Shown here: piece by piece, positions 55,954-64,000 of the stretch | Layout: every line of letters starts with the position of its first letter | Position numbering within the stretch: the stretch's first letter is position 1 | Assembly (NCBI RefSeq): GCF_001658025.2 | Contig: NZ_CP014007.2 | Span: 2,976,001 to 3,040,000 of the forward strand | Reading direction: 5' to 3' | DNA: 64,000 nt | From: Kosakonia oryzae | GTDB lineage: Bacteria > Pseudomonadota > Gammaproteobacteria > Enterobacterales > Enterobacteriaceae | Notes under the pieces: model-generated | The model's database searches: none | Told to the model about the DNA's origin: nothing | What the model saw: the letters and a program-made list of their open reading frames with translations, nothing else | Made by a program: the position numbers and the translations under genes

Positions 55954-56168
55954 TGATTGAACTGTAAAAGACCAAACTTAAATCATACTTTTCCCCGTTG
56001 GGCTGAAACTCAGGCACACATTACTCTGCACGCTTTTTTGATGTCACCTATCCTTAGGCAGTGGCATCGCTCTTTTCGTAACACAGGTTTGACTCCGGGG
56101 CCGTTGTGCGCCAGCCGGAGCGTGAATACCCAATCCTTCTCAACTCAAACTTAAAGACCAGAACTGTC

Positions 56169-57581
56169 ATGAAAAAGACCAAAATTGTTTGCACCATCGG
56201 TCCGAAAACCGAATCCGAAGAGATGCTGGCGAAAATGCTGGACGCGGGCATGAACGTCATGCGTTTAAACTTCTCTCACGGTGACTATGCTGAACACGGC
56301 CAGCGCATCAAAAACCTGCGCAACGTATTGAGCAAAACCGGTAAAAAAGCGGCAATTCTGCTGGACACCAAAGGTCCGGAAATCCGCACCATCAAGCTGG
56401 AAGGCGGCAACGACGTTTCCCTGAAAGCGGGTCAGACCTTCACCTTCACCACTGACAAATCCGTGGTCGGCAACGCCGATACTGTTGCTGTGACCTATGA
56501 AGGTTTCACCAATGATCTGAACGTCGGCAACACCGTTCTGGTGGACGATGGTCTGATCGGCATGGAAGTTACCGCAATCGAAGGTAACAAAGTTATCTGT
56601 AAAGTTCTGAACAACGGCGACCTGGGTGAAAACAAAGGCGTTAACCTGCCAGGCGTTTCCATCGCGCTGCCGGCGCTGGCTGAAAAAGATAAGCAAGACC
56701 TGATCTTTGGCTGCGAGCAAGGCGTTGATTTCGTTGCTGCATCCTTCATCCGTAAACGTTCCGACGTGGTTGAAATCCGCGAGCATCTGAAGGCGCACGG
56801 CGGCGAAAACATCCAGATCATCTCCAAAATTGAAAACCAGGAAGGCCTGAACAACTTCGACGAAATCCTCGAAGCCTCTGACGGCATCATGGTTGCTCGT
56901 GGCGACCTGGGCGTTGAAATTCCGGTTGAAGAAGTGATCTTCGCGCAGAAGATGATGATCGAGAAATGTATCCGAGCACGTAAAGTCGTTATTACCGCGA
57001 CCCAGATGCTCGACTCGATGATCAAAAACCCGCGTCCGACCCGTGCGGAAGCAGGCGACGTCGCGAACGCCATCCTCGACGGCACCGATGCCGTTATGCT
57101 GTCCGGTGAATCTGCTAAAGGTAAATACCCGCTGGAAGCCGTTGGTATCATGGCCACCATCTGTGAACGTACCGACCGCGTAATGACCAGCCGTCTTGAC
57201 TACAACAACGACAGCCGCAAGCTGCGCATCACCGAAGCAGTTTGCCGTGGCGCCGTTGAAACCGCAGAAAAACTGGAAGCACCGCTGATTGTGGTAGCGA
57301 CTCAGGGCGGTAAATCTGCACGCGCTGTGCGTAAATACTTCCCGGATGCAACCATCCTGGCGCTGACGACTAACGAAATCACTGCCCGCCAACTGGTACT
57401 GAGCAAAGGCGTTGTCCCACAGCTGGTGAAAGAGATCTCCTCTACGGACGATTTCTACCGTCTGGGTAAAGAAGTAGCGCTGCAAAGCGGTCTGGCCAAC
57501 AAAGGCGACGTCGTAGTGATGGTTTCCGGCGCGCTGGTTCCAAGCGGCACTACAAACACCGCTTCTGTCCACGTTCTGTAA
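56169..57581 (+). CDS. pykF: Pyruvate kinase I (PykF)
   Basis: Fructose-1,6-bisphosphate-activated glycolytic enzyme making pyruvate and ATP; 470 residues, equal to E. coli Pyk[19 protein letters not shown] is the start, [10 protein letters not shown] near 31 and [11 protein letters not shown] near 63 form the active site, and the signature [17 protein letters not shown] holds the catalytic Lys220. [12 protein letters not shown] and [15 protein letters not shown] complete it. The ATG at 56169 is chosen because [11 protein letters not shown] is conserved. It has a long leader with a Cra site. Confidence 0.97.
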   Translation: MKKTKIVCTIGPKTESEEMLAKMLDAGMNVMRLNFSHGDYAEHGQRIKNLRNVLSKTGKKAAILLDTKGPEIRTIKLEGGNDVSLKAGQTFTFTTDKSVVGNADTVAVTYEGFTNDLNVGNTVLVDDGLIGMEVTAIEGNKVICKVLNNGDLGENKGVNLPGVSIALPALAEKDKQDLIFGCEQGVDFVAASFIRKRSDVVEIREHLKAHGGENIQIISKIENQEGLNNFDEILEASDGIMVARGDLGVEIPVEEVIFAQKMMIEKCIRARKVVITATQMLDSMIKNPRPTRAEAGDVANAILDGTDAVMLSGESAKGKYPLEAVGIMATICERTDRVMTSRLDYNNDSRKLRITEAVCRGAVETAEKLEAPLIVVATQGGKSARAVRKYFPDATILALTTNEITARQLVLSKGVVPQLVKEISSTDDFYRLGKEVALQSGLANKGDVVVMVSGALVPSGTTNTASVHVL

Positions 57582-57607
57582 TAATAACCAGACAATTTAG
57601 ACTGATT

Positions 57608-57636
57608 AAAAAAGCGCCCTCGCGGCGCTTTTTTTA
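57608..57636 (+). terminator. Terminator of pykF
   Basis: The stem AAAGCGCC / GGCGCTTT with a CTCGC loop is followed by seven T, about 25 bp past the stop. Confidence 0.9.
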
Positions 57637-57816
57637 TATTTCCGTCTCCACCTTAAATAAAAAATCAAATCGGATTTCACTATTTAAGCAGCACATTATC
57701 TAAGATGAATCCGATGGAAGCCCGATGTTTTAACACACGTTTTTTAACCATTTATTCAAAGTCGGTGCTTCTTTGAGCGAACGATCAAATTTAAGGGTAT
57801 TCCCATCAAAAAAATA

Positions 57817-57846
57817 TTCTCAACCTAAAAAACTTTGTGTAATACT
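57817..57846 (+). promoter_or_regulatory. Promoter of lpp
   Basis: TTCTCA (57817-57822) and TAATAC (57840-57845) are 17 bp apart. The stretch CTTTGTGTAATACTTGTAA, and then GCTACATGGAGATTAACTCA, matches the very strong E. coli lpp promoter and leader. The rest of the 57582-57890 gap is AT-rich with no gene. Confidence 0.85.
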
Positions 57847-57878
57847 TGTAACGCTACATGGAGATTAACTCAATCTAG

Positions 57879-58127
<249 letters not shown>

Positions 58128-58142
58128 GAGTTCCTGTAATGA

Positions 58143-58171
58143 AATGGCGCACCTTGTGCGCCATTTTTTTT
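58143..58171 (+). terminator. Terminator of lpp
   Basis: A 10-bp stem AATGGCGCAC / GTGCGCCATT with a CTT loop is followed by eight T. The minus side has only a short T-run, so it may help end ldtE weakly. Confidence 0.93.
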
Positions 58172-58197
58172 GCCTGCGATTTCCCCCTTTCCCTTCC

Positions 58198-59208
58198 CTA
58201 CTGCGTTACCGTTTCTGCCGTTTCCGCATTCATGGCTGCCGCTTTCGTGCTGTTCTGCAACGATAGCACGCTTTCAGGGCTTGCGGCCTGCTTTGCCGCA
58301 GGAATTATCACCGGATAACCCGCACGCCGGTACAACGCTTTATCAATCGCAACTTTATCGCCGCCCGCCCGGGTAATAAACGATGCCAGCGTTGGGGAGA
58401 AGGTTATCGGCAGCGTCTGAGTATTCTCTTCCACCGTCTGCGACAACGGGCGATGCACCTCAATATAGTGCCGACCGTCCGGCTCAACCGCATACTTCAC
58501 CGGTTCGTTGATGATAGTCACCTTAGTTCCCGCCGAAACCTGGGCAAACAGCGCAGCGATGTCCGCCGCGTTCATACGCATACAGCCGGAACTGACGCGC
58601 AGCCCGACGCTGTCCTGCGCATTGGTGCCATGAATAAGATATTCGCCGTGACCTATCCCCAGACGCAGCGCAAAGCGCCCCAGCGGGTTATTGGGCCCGG
58701 CAGGGATAACCGGCGGCAATTCAATACCGTTCGCCAGTGAGCGCGCGCGGATGCCCGCTGTCGGCGTCCAGGTGGGGTTAGGTATTTTCTGGCTGACCTT
58801 CGTCACAGACACCGGCGTTTCCAGCCCTTGCTGACCAATACCAAGGGGATAAACCTGAACGCTATTTTTACCGGGTGGGAAGTAATAAAGCCGTAGCTCC
58901 GCAAGATTCACCACAATGCCCTCCCGCGGTGTATCGGGAAGTAACATTTGCGAAGGAATCGTGACCACCGTTCCCGGCTTCGGCACCGGGGCAATAGTGT
59001 CATTAGCTTCAATGATCAGCATTGCTGCGGTATCAAAATGACGGGCGATAGTTTGCAGGTTTTTATCCCCCGCCTGCACGGTATAAGTCTGGTTTTGACC
59101 AATGATACGGCTCCCGTTTTCCGGCAGGGTATATTCCGCCGCATGAGCCACCGAAAGAGCGCTAATCGCGCCAAAAAGACAGAGAGTTATCAAAGACACG
59201 CGTTTCAT
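58198..59208 (-). CDS. ldtE: L,D-transpeptidase LdtE (YnhG)
   Basis: A periplasmic L,D-transpeptidase; in E. coli LdtE makes 3-3 murein cross-links. The 336-residue protein has a signal peptide (residues ~1-24), a LysM motif ([20 protein letters not shown]), and the YkuD catalytic domain with [10 protein letters not shown] and the nucleophile Cys in [13 protein letters not shown] near residue 210. The C-terminal extension is Ala/Thr-rich. The ATG at 59208 is chosen because a signal peptide begins there. It is convergent with lpp. Confidence 0.94.
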   Translation of the reverse strand: MKRVSLITLCLFGAISALSVAHAAEYTLPENGSRIIGQNQTYTVQAGDKNLQTIARHFDTAAMLIIEANDTIAPVPKPGTVVTIPSQMLLPDTPREGIVVNLAELRLYYFPPGKNSVQVYPLGIGQQGLETPVSVTKVSQKIPNPTWTPTAGIRARSLANGIELPPVIPAGPNNPLGRFALRLGIGHGEYLIHGTNAQDSVGLRVSSGCMRMNAADIAALFAQVSAGTKVTIINEPVKYAVEPDGRHYIEVHRPLSQTVEENTQTLPITFSPTLASFITRAGGDKVAIDKALYRRAGYPVIIPAAKQAASPESVLSLQNSTKAAAMNAETAETVTQ

Positions 59209-59240
59209 TGTCGTTCCTGTATTCACTGGCAAAACGCCAG

Positions 59241-59275
59241 AAAGCTGAAAACCAGCGAGGCGAAAAACGCCTCGC
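59241..59275 (-). terminator. Possible terminator of the suf operon
   Basis: A perfect 8-bp stem GCGAGGCG / CGCCTCGC has a 5-nt T-rich loop on the minus strand and is followed by TGGTTTTC, 30 bp past sufE. The T-tract is interrupted. Confidence 0.6.
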
Positions 59276-59303
59276 ATAACAGAATGAAAGCTTTTCTTTG
59301 AGT

Positions 59304-59720
59304 TTAGCTAATGTTGGCAGCTTTGGAGCGGATTGCGCGGATCATTGCTTCCAGACCCTGCGAACGTGAAGGCGTGAGATGTTGTGTCAAAGAGAGTTTT
59401 TCGAACCACGGACGAACATCGAACGCGACGATGTCCTGCGGCGTCATCTGCTGATACAGCGCAAAAACGATGGCAATAAGCCCTTTAACAATCGCGGCAT
59501 CGCTGTCGCCCGCCAGCTCAATCACGCCATCGTCATTACGCTGCATCACAATCCAGACCTGGCTTTGACACCCCTGGATAATGTTTTGCGGGTTATGATC
59601 CTCAGCGCTCAGCGCCGGTAACCGCTGCCCCAGCTCGATAATATAAAGGTACTTCTCTTCCCAGTTGGCACAGCGGGCAAAATTGCGCAGCAATTTCTCT
59701 TTATCGGGTAATGCAGCCAT
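59304..59720 (-). CDS. sufE: SufE, sulfur acceptor for SufS
   Basis: Accepts persulfide sulfur from SufS and passes it to SufB; 138 residues. The sulfur-carrying Cys51 is in [12 protein letters not shown]. The ATG at 59720 ([17 protein letters not shown]) is the conserved start; a reading from 59867 overlaps sufS and is discarded. It is the last gene of the suf operon, 14 bp after sufS. Confidence 0.96.
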   Translation of the reverse strand: MAALPDKEKLLRNFARCANWEEKYLYIIELGQRLPALSAEDHNPQNIIQGCQSQVWIVMQRNDDGVIELAGDSDAAIVKGLIAIVFALYQQMTPQDIVAFDVRPWFEKLSLTQHLTPSRSQGLEAMIRAIRSKAANIS

Positions 59721-59734
59721 TCTCGCCTCTTTCG

Positions 59735-60955
59735 TTAGCCCAGTAACTGATGAATACGTTTCAGGCCAGCCACCAGACGATCCACCTCTTCTTGCGTATT
59801 GTACATGACCAGCGAAGCACGACACATGGCAGGCACATTGTAAAACGCCATCAGTGGCATCGCGCAATGATGCCCGGTACGAACGGCAATACCGTAATTG
59901 TCGAGGAAACTGCCGACATCATAGGCGTGATGTTTACCAAGGTTGAAGGCAATTACCCCCTGGCGCTGCGCCGGGCCATAGAGCGTTAAATCCGGCACCT
60001 CCGCCAGCGCCGCCAGCGCATAACGCATCAACGTCTGTTCGTACTCGCCAATCGCCTCAAGGCCTAATGCACTCACATAATCGATCGCCGCGCCAAGCGC
60101 AATAATCCCGCCCGTGTTCGGCGTCCCGGCTTCAAACCGCCACGGCTCTTTCGCGTAGGTAGTGCCTTCCGTCAGGCTGACGGTAGCAATCATTGAACCG
60201 CCGCCTTCCCACGGTGGCATAGCCTGCAAAATATCCTCTTTGGCGTATAGCACGCCAATGCCGGTCGGGCCATACAGTTTATGCCCGGAGAAGACATAGA
60301 AATCGCAGTCCAGCGCCTGCACATCCACCGGGTGATGCATTACCGCCTGCGCGCCGTCCACCAGCACTTTCGCGCCATGTTGATGCGCCAGCGCGATCAT
60401 CTCCGCCACCGGGTTTTCCGTCCCCAGCACGTTAGAAACCTGGGTAATCGCCAGCAGCCGCGTGCGTGCATCCAGCAGTGTTGGCAGCACCTCTAATTGC
60501 AGAGTGCCATCCTGATTGAGCGGGATCACGCGCAACTGCGCGCCCACACGTTCACATAGCATCTGCCACGGTACGATGTTCGCGTGATGCTCCATCGCAC
60601 TGATGATGATATTGTCGCCAGCACGCACCTGGCTGTTGCCCCAGCTATTGGCAACCAGGTTGATCCCTTCCGTCGTACCGCGCACAAATACCAGCTCTTC
60701 CGGCAAACGCGCATTCAGAAACGCTGCCGCCTTCTCACGTACCTGTTCCATGCGCTGCGTCGCTTCCGCGCTGAGGGTATGGATCCCCCGATGCACAGCA
60801 GCGTAACCGTGGCGATAAAATTCCGCTTCGGCATCAATGACCTGATTCGGTTTTTGCGCGCTGGCAGCGCTGTCGAGGTAAGCCAGCGGCAATCCGTTCA
60901 CTTCACGCAGCAGCACCGGAAAATCGGCGCGTACCGCGTTCACGGGAAAACTCAT
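59735..60955 (-). CDS. sufS: SufS, group II cysteine desulfurase
   Basis: PLP-dependent enzyme removing sulfur from cysteine for Fe-S cluster building; 406 residues. The PLP Lys is in [14 protein letters not shown] near 226; the active-site Cys is in [13 protein letters not shown] near 364; HHANIVPWQ and [13 protein letters not shown] bind the cofactor ring. The start overlaps the sufD stop by 4 bp. In the family it works with SufE under iron limitation or oxidative stress. Confidence 0.97.
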   Translation of the reverse strand: MSFPVNAVRADFPVLLREVNGLPLAYLDSAASAQKPNQVIDAEAEFYRHGYAAVHRGIHTLSAEATQRMEQVREKAAAFLNARLPEELVFVRGTTEGINLVANSWGNSQVRAGDNIIISAMEHHANIVPWQMLCERVGAQLRVIPLNQDGTLQLEVLPTLLDARTRLLAITQVSNVLGTENPVAEMIALAHQHGAKVLVDGAQAVMHHPVDVQALDCDFYVFSGHKLYGPTGIGVLYAKEDILQAMPPWEGGGSMIATVSLTEGTTYAKEPWRFEAGTPNTGGIIALGAAIDYVSALGLEAIGEYEQTLMRYALAALAEVPDLTLYGPAQRQGVIAFNLGKHHAYDVGSFLDNYGIAVRTGHHCAMPLMAFYNVPAMCRASLVMYNTQEEVDRLVAGLKRIHQLLG

Positions 60956-62223
60956 GCTACGCCCCCTGCCAGGCGCTGGCTGATACGCGCCAGAACCTGT
61001 TGTTTCAACGCTTCGTCGCTAATGGCTTCCGTCAGCTCAGCGGCAAAAGCATGGATGATCATTTTCTGCGCCGCCTGCTGGTTAATGCCGCGCGAGCGCA
61101 AATAAAACATCTGTTCATCATCAATACGGCCAACCGTTGCGCCGTGGCTGCACTTCACATCGTCAGCGTAAATTTCCAGTTGCGGTTTGGTATCCACTTC
61201 CGCCAGACGTCCTAACAGCAGATTGTTGTTGGTCATCTGGCCGTCGGTTTTAATCGCATGTTGCGCAACATTGATTAAGCCGTTGAACACCGCCCGTCCT
61301 TTGTCGCTGACAATGGTTTTATGTAACTGGCGGCTGTTGCAGTAGCCTTTGTTGTGCTCAAGCCAGGTGCGCGTGTCGCACACTTCCGATTTCACCGGCA
61401 TCGCCAGGCTGTTGATATTAAGCTGCGTGTTTTCGCCATTCAGTTGCGTACTGGTGTTATGGCGCAGCACCAGGCCGCCGAGCAGGAAGCTGTGACTGTC
61501 AGCCGCCGCATCGGCCCCCAGCAGGAGATCGTTATGCGCAAAGTGATAGCTTTGCGGGTTTTCAAACGCCAGTTTCACATGGTGCAAATGCGCATTCGCC
61601 GCCACATCCATTGTCAAACGCGAACCGGTAAAGTGCGGCTGTTCGCTGAGGCTGACATAATGCTCATAGAGGGTCGCTTCGGCGCCCTGCGCCAGTTCGA
61701 GATGATGGCGATAGTGCGCGGTGTTCATCTCCGCGCCCGCCAGCCCCTGCGTGATATGCATCAGCAGCAAGGGTTTCGCCGGGCGTTGATTGCGCGCGAC
61801 CTGAATCCAGGTCACGTTCTGCGCCAGACTTTCGGTGAGATGCAGGAACATCTCCGGTTGCACCGGCGCGGGCAGAGAATGACGCGCGTCGCTGAACGTC
61901 ACGTCAAAACCGGAACCGGCCGTTTCATCGCTTAATTCTGCGCTGAACTGGCCATCAACAAACACCAGCCTGATGGCATCCACCGGCAGCGCCAGCGCGT
62001 CACGCTGCGCGGCGTTTACCGTGGCGCTCGCGCTGACAAACTGGCTATTCAGTAAGCCGTCGAGCGGGGTATATTTCCAGTTCTCTTGTTTGCGCGTCGG
62101 CAGGCCTAAGCGCAACATTTGTTGCAAATGTTGTTGCGCCACTTCCGAGCGCGCGCCGCCCTGGGTTTCGAACAGGTGATGCCACTGCTGCAGCGCGTTA
62201 CTGCTGTTCGGTAAGCCAGCCAT
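60952..62223 (-). CDS. sufD: SufD, Fe-S scaffold subunit
   Basis: A SufB paralogue in the SufBC2D scaffold, needed for iron entry; 423 residues. The beta-helix core has [24 protein letters not shown] content ([13 protein letters not shown]) and the conserved His in [25 protein letters not shown] sequence ([11 protein letters not shown]) near 360; the C-terminal helices contact SufC. It overlaps sufC by 26 bp and sufS by 4 bp, so it is translationally coupled. Confidence 0.96.
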   Translation of the reverse strand: MAGLPNSSNALQQWHHLFETQGGARSEVAQQHLQQMLRLGLPTRKQENWKYTPLDGLLNSQFVSASATVNAAQRDALALPVDAIRLVFVDGQFSAELSDETAGSGFDVTFSDARHSLPAPVQPEMFLHLTESLAQNVTWIQVARNQRPAKPLLLMHITQGLAGAEMNTAHYRHHLELAQGAEATLYEHYVSLSEQPHFTGSRLTMDVAANAHLHHVKLAFENPQSYHFAHNDLLLGADAAADSHSFLLGGLVLRHNTSTQLNGENTQLNINSLAMPVKSEVCDTRTWLEHNKGYCNSRQLHKTIVSDKGRAVFNGLINVAQHAIKTDGQMTNNNLLLGRLAEVDTKPQLEIYADDVKCSHGATVGRIDDEQMFYLRSRGINQQAAQKMIIHAFAAELTEAISDEALKQQVLARISQRLAGGVA

Positions 62224-62944
62224 AGCCCTGCTCCTCCAGTTGCTTAACCAGCGTGAAATCGCCAGATTTCACGATGCGCCCCTGATACAACACATGCACA
62301 AAATCGGGTTTGATGTAATCGAGAATACGCTGGTAGTGCGTAACGATAATAAAGGCCCGTTTCTCATCGCGCAGGGCGTTCACCCCTTCAGCAACGATTT
62401 TCAGCGCATCAATATCCAGCCCGGAGTCGGTTTCATCAAGAATACAGAGATCCGGTTCCAGCACCGCCATTTGCAGAATGTCGTTACGCTTCTTCTCACC
62501 GCCAGAAAAACCGACATTCACCGAACGGGTCAACAGATCTTCCGGCATCTTCAGCAGCTTGATTTTATCTTCCATCAGATCCTGGAAATCGAAGCGATCA
62601 AGCTCCTCTTTGCCGCGATATTTCCGCACCGCATTCAGCGCCGTCTGTAAAAAGAACTGGTTGCTGACACCGGGAATTTCTACCGGATACTGGAAGGCCA
62701 TAAAGACGCCTTCCCCGGCGCGATCTTCCGGTGACAGCTCCAGTAAATCTTTGCCTTTAAACTCCACGCTGCCGCCGACGACTTCATAATCTTCACGCCC
62801 GGCGAGAGTTGCAGAGAGCGTACTTTTCCCGGAACCGTTCGGCCCCATGATGGCATGCACTTCGCCAGGACGAACGTCCAGACTCAAACCACGCAGGATT
62901 GCTTTGTCTTCAACGCTTACCTGCAAATCTTTGATACTTAACAT
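62198..62944 (-). CDS. sufC: SufC, ABC-type ATPase of the Suf scaffold
   Basis: A cytosolic ABC ATPase that drives shape change of SufB-SufD during cluster assembly; 248 residues. Walker A is GPNGSGKST near 34, the signature SGGEKKRNDILQ near 152, Walker B LCILDETDSGLD near 166, and the switch His is in IIVTHYQRIL. The DETDSGLD form is typical of SufC, not of importers. It starts 17 bp after sufB. Confidence 0.97.
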   Translation of the reverse strand: MLSIKDLQVSVEDKAILRGLSLDVRPGEVHAIMGPNGSGKSTLSATLAGREDYEVVGGSVEFKGKDLLELSPEDRAGEGVFMAFQYPVEIPGVSNQFFLQTALNAVRKYRGKEELDRFDFQDLMEDKIKLLKMPEDLLTRSVNVGFSGGEKKRNDILQMAVLEPDLCILDETDSGLDIDALKIVAEGVNALRDEKRAFIIVTHYQRILDYIKPDFVHVLYQGRIVKSGDFTLVKQLEEQGYGWLTEQQ

Positions 62945-62961
62945 TTATTATCCTTTAACTC

Positions 62962-64000
<1,039 letters not shown>

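Noticed and set aside
56265..57572. A 435-residue open frame antisense to pykF
   Set aside because: Strong codon bias in pykF removes stops on the opposite strand. The antisense protein has no recognisable domain and pykF fills the locus.

Overview
The window is a stretch of enterobacterial core chromosome. Gene content, order and protein sequences follow the E. coli K-12 fumC to suf segment closely, but the accessory genes differ and GC content looks higher than in E. coli. This suggests an Enterobacteriaceae member near Kosakonia, Enterobacter or Klebsiella; the genus is inference. No phage, IS element, plasmid gene, CRISPR array or rRNA operon was seen. Both ends cut genes: fumC at the left loses its C-terminus and sufB at the right loses its N-terminus.

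Layout. 1-5.3 kb: fumC, fumA, manA, ydgA. 5.4-9.0 kb: an accessory block with a small unknown protein, an AriR/YmgB-like connector, an SDR oxidoreductase and a divergent TreS-like GH13 enzyme. 9.1-14.3 kb: malX-malY (without malI), add, ydgJ. 14.5-22.6 kb: blr, cnu, ydgK, the rsxABCDGE-nth operon and a CopD/HemJ-like membrane protein. 23-31.5 kb: dtpA, gstA, the pdxH-tyrS-pdxY group, mliC, anmK, slyB and slyA. 31.6-40.1 kb: ydhIJK, sodC, ydhF, ydhL, nemR-nemA-gloA, rnt, grxD (lhr is missing). 40.4-50.8 kb: mepH, sodB, ydhP, ynhF, purR, punR/punC, cfa, ribE, mdtK. 50.9-55.7 kb: two tRNA-Val genes followed by a second accessory block: a zinc alcohol dehydrogenase, a PAAT-type amino-acid ABC transporter and a divergent inositol-monophosphatase-like enzyme. 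55.7-64 kb: pykF, lpp, ldtE and sufESDCB.

Themes. Several neighbouring systems handle redox and electrophile stress: Rsx (keeps SoxR reduced), SodB, SodC, NemR/NemA/GloA, GrxD and Suf Fe-S assembly. Others act on the envelope: SlyB, Lpp, LdtE, MepH, MliC, AnmK, Blr and Cfa. Many regulatory sites are readable: a PhoP box at slyB, two PurR operators, a NemR palindrome, a Cra box at pykF, two cfa promoters matching the known spacing, and exact SlyA consensus boxes at both slyA and cfa.

I found no convincing undescribed multi-gene system. The points most worth checking are the SlyA box upstream of cfa, the atypical GH13 enzyme beside an orphan malXY, the symmetric elements in front of the amino-acid ABC transporter, and the small unknown protein next to the AriR-like gene.
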